A DNA stretch of 64,000 nucleotides from Amorphochlora amoebiformis. Taxonomy: Eukaryota; Cercozoa; Chlorarachniophyceae. Both the position numbers and the translations under genes were made by a program. The notes below the pieces were generated by a model that was not told the DNA's origin, did no database searches, and worked only from the letters and a program-made list of their open reading frames with translations. Below, piece after piece: positions 61,484-64,000 of this stretch (within the stretch, counting starts at the first letter, position 1; the number at the start of each line of letters is the position of its first letter). The stretch covers positions 372,001 to 436,000 of the forward strand of contig BAAHQB010000146.1 of assembly GCA_054601695.1 (NCBI GenBank). The letters are read 5' to 3'.

Positions 61484-64000
<2,517 letters not shown>

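Overview
This window is nuclear DNA of an intron-rich eukaryote. It uses GT-AG introns (one is GC-AG), TAA and TAG stops, and interstitial TTAGGG/CCCTAA arrays. The only firm lineage hint is the 2-oxoglutarate dehydrogenase: its [12 protein letters not shown] and APK-LLRHK blocks look more like plant and heterokont enzymes than animal ones, so a protist or alga is likely; I cannot name the species. Most of the sequence is (TA)n microsatellite with some CA/GT, CT and GA tracts. Nearly all short open frames rich in Tyr/Ile, Thr/His, Ser/Leu or Arg/Glu are translations of these tracts, not genes.

Five genes were assembled by joining small exons (10 to about 250 nt, typically about 60 nt, up to 854 nt in the HMG gene) with matching splice phases. 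(1) 747-12133, +: 3' part of 2-oxoglutarate dehydrogenase E1, 21 exons. (2) 19205-43213, +: about 30 exons for a multi-pass membrane protein followed by RGS-like modules, a heptahelical-RGS type G-protein regulator. (3) 44176-45715, -: a complete 429-residue HMG-box protein with short, TA-free introns. (4) 47371-58837, +: 14 exons for an unrecognised cysteine-rich multi-pass membrane protein. (5) 61484-64000, -: C-terminal part of a DBP2/DDX5-type DEAD-box RNA helicase, running off the right edge.

The introns fall into two classes: compact ones (57-113 nt, no TA tract) and expanded ones (hundreds of nt to about 2 kb) filled with (TA)n. Inside the expanded introns, copies of the neighbouring exon's splice junction (exon end plus donor, once exon start plus acceptor) recur again and again, embedded in TA. 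I saw this in three genes and at nine or more junctions. It is the most unusual structure here: TA-associated duplication seems to keep making decoy splice sites and exon fragments. All three spacers at gene 3' ends (13.4-14.1, 43.4-43.8, 59.9-61.1 kb) lack TA tracts but share an odd richness in CTAG, GTAC and TACGTA palindromes.

The OGDH, HMG-box and helicase calls are firm. The RGS receptor is well supported as a gene and moderately as a family call. Gene 4 is well supported as a gene but has no family.
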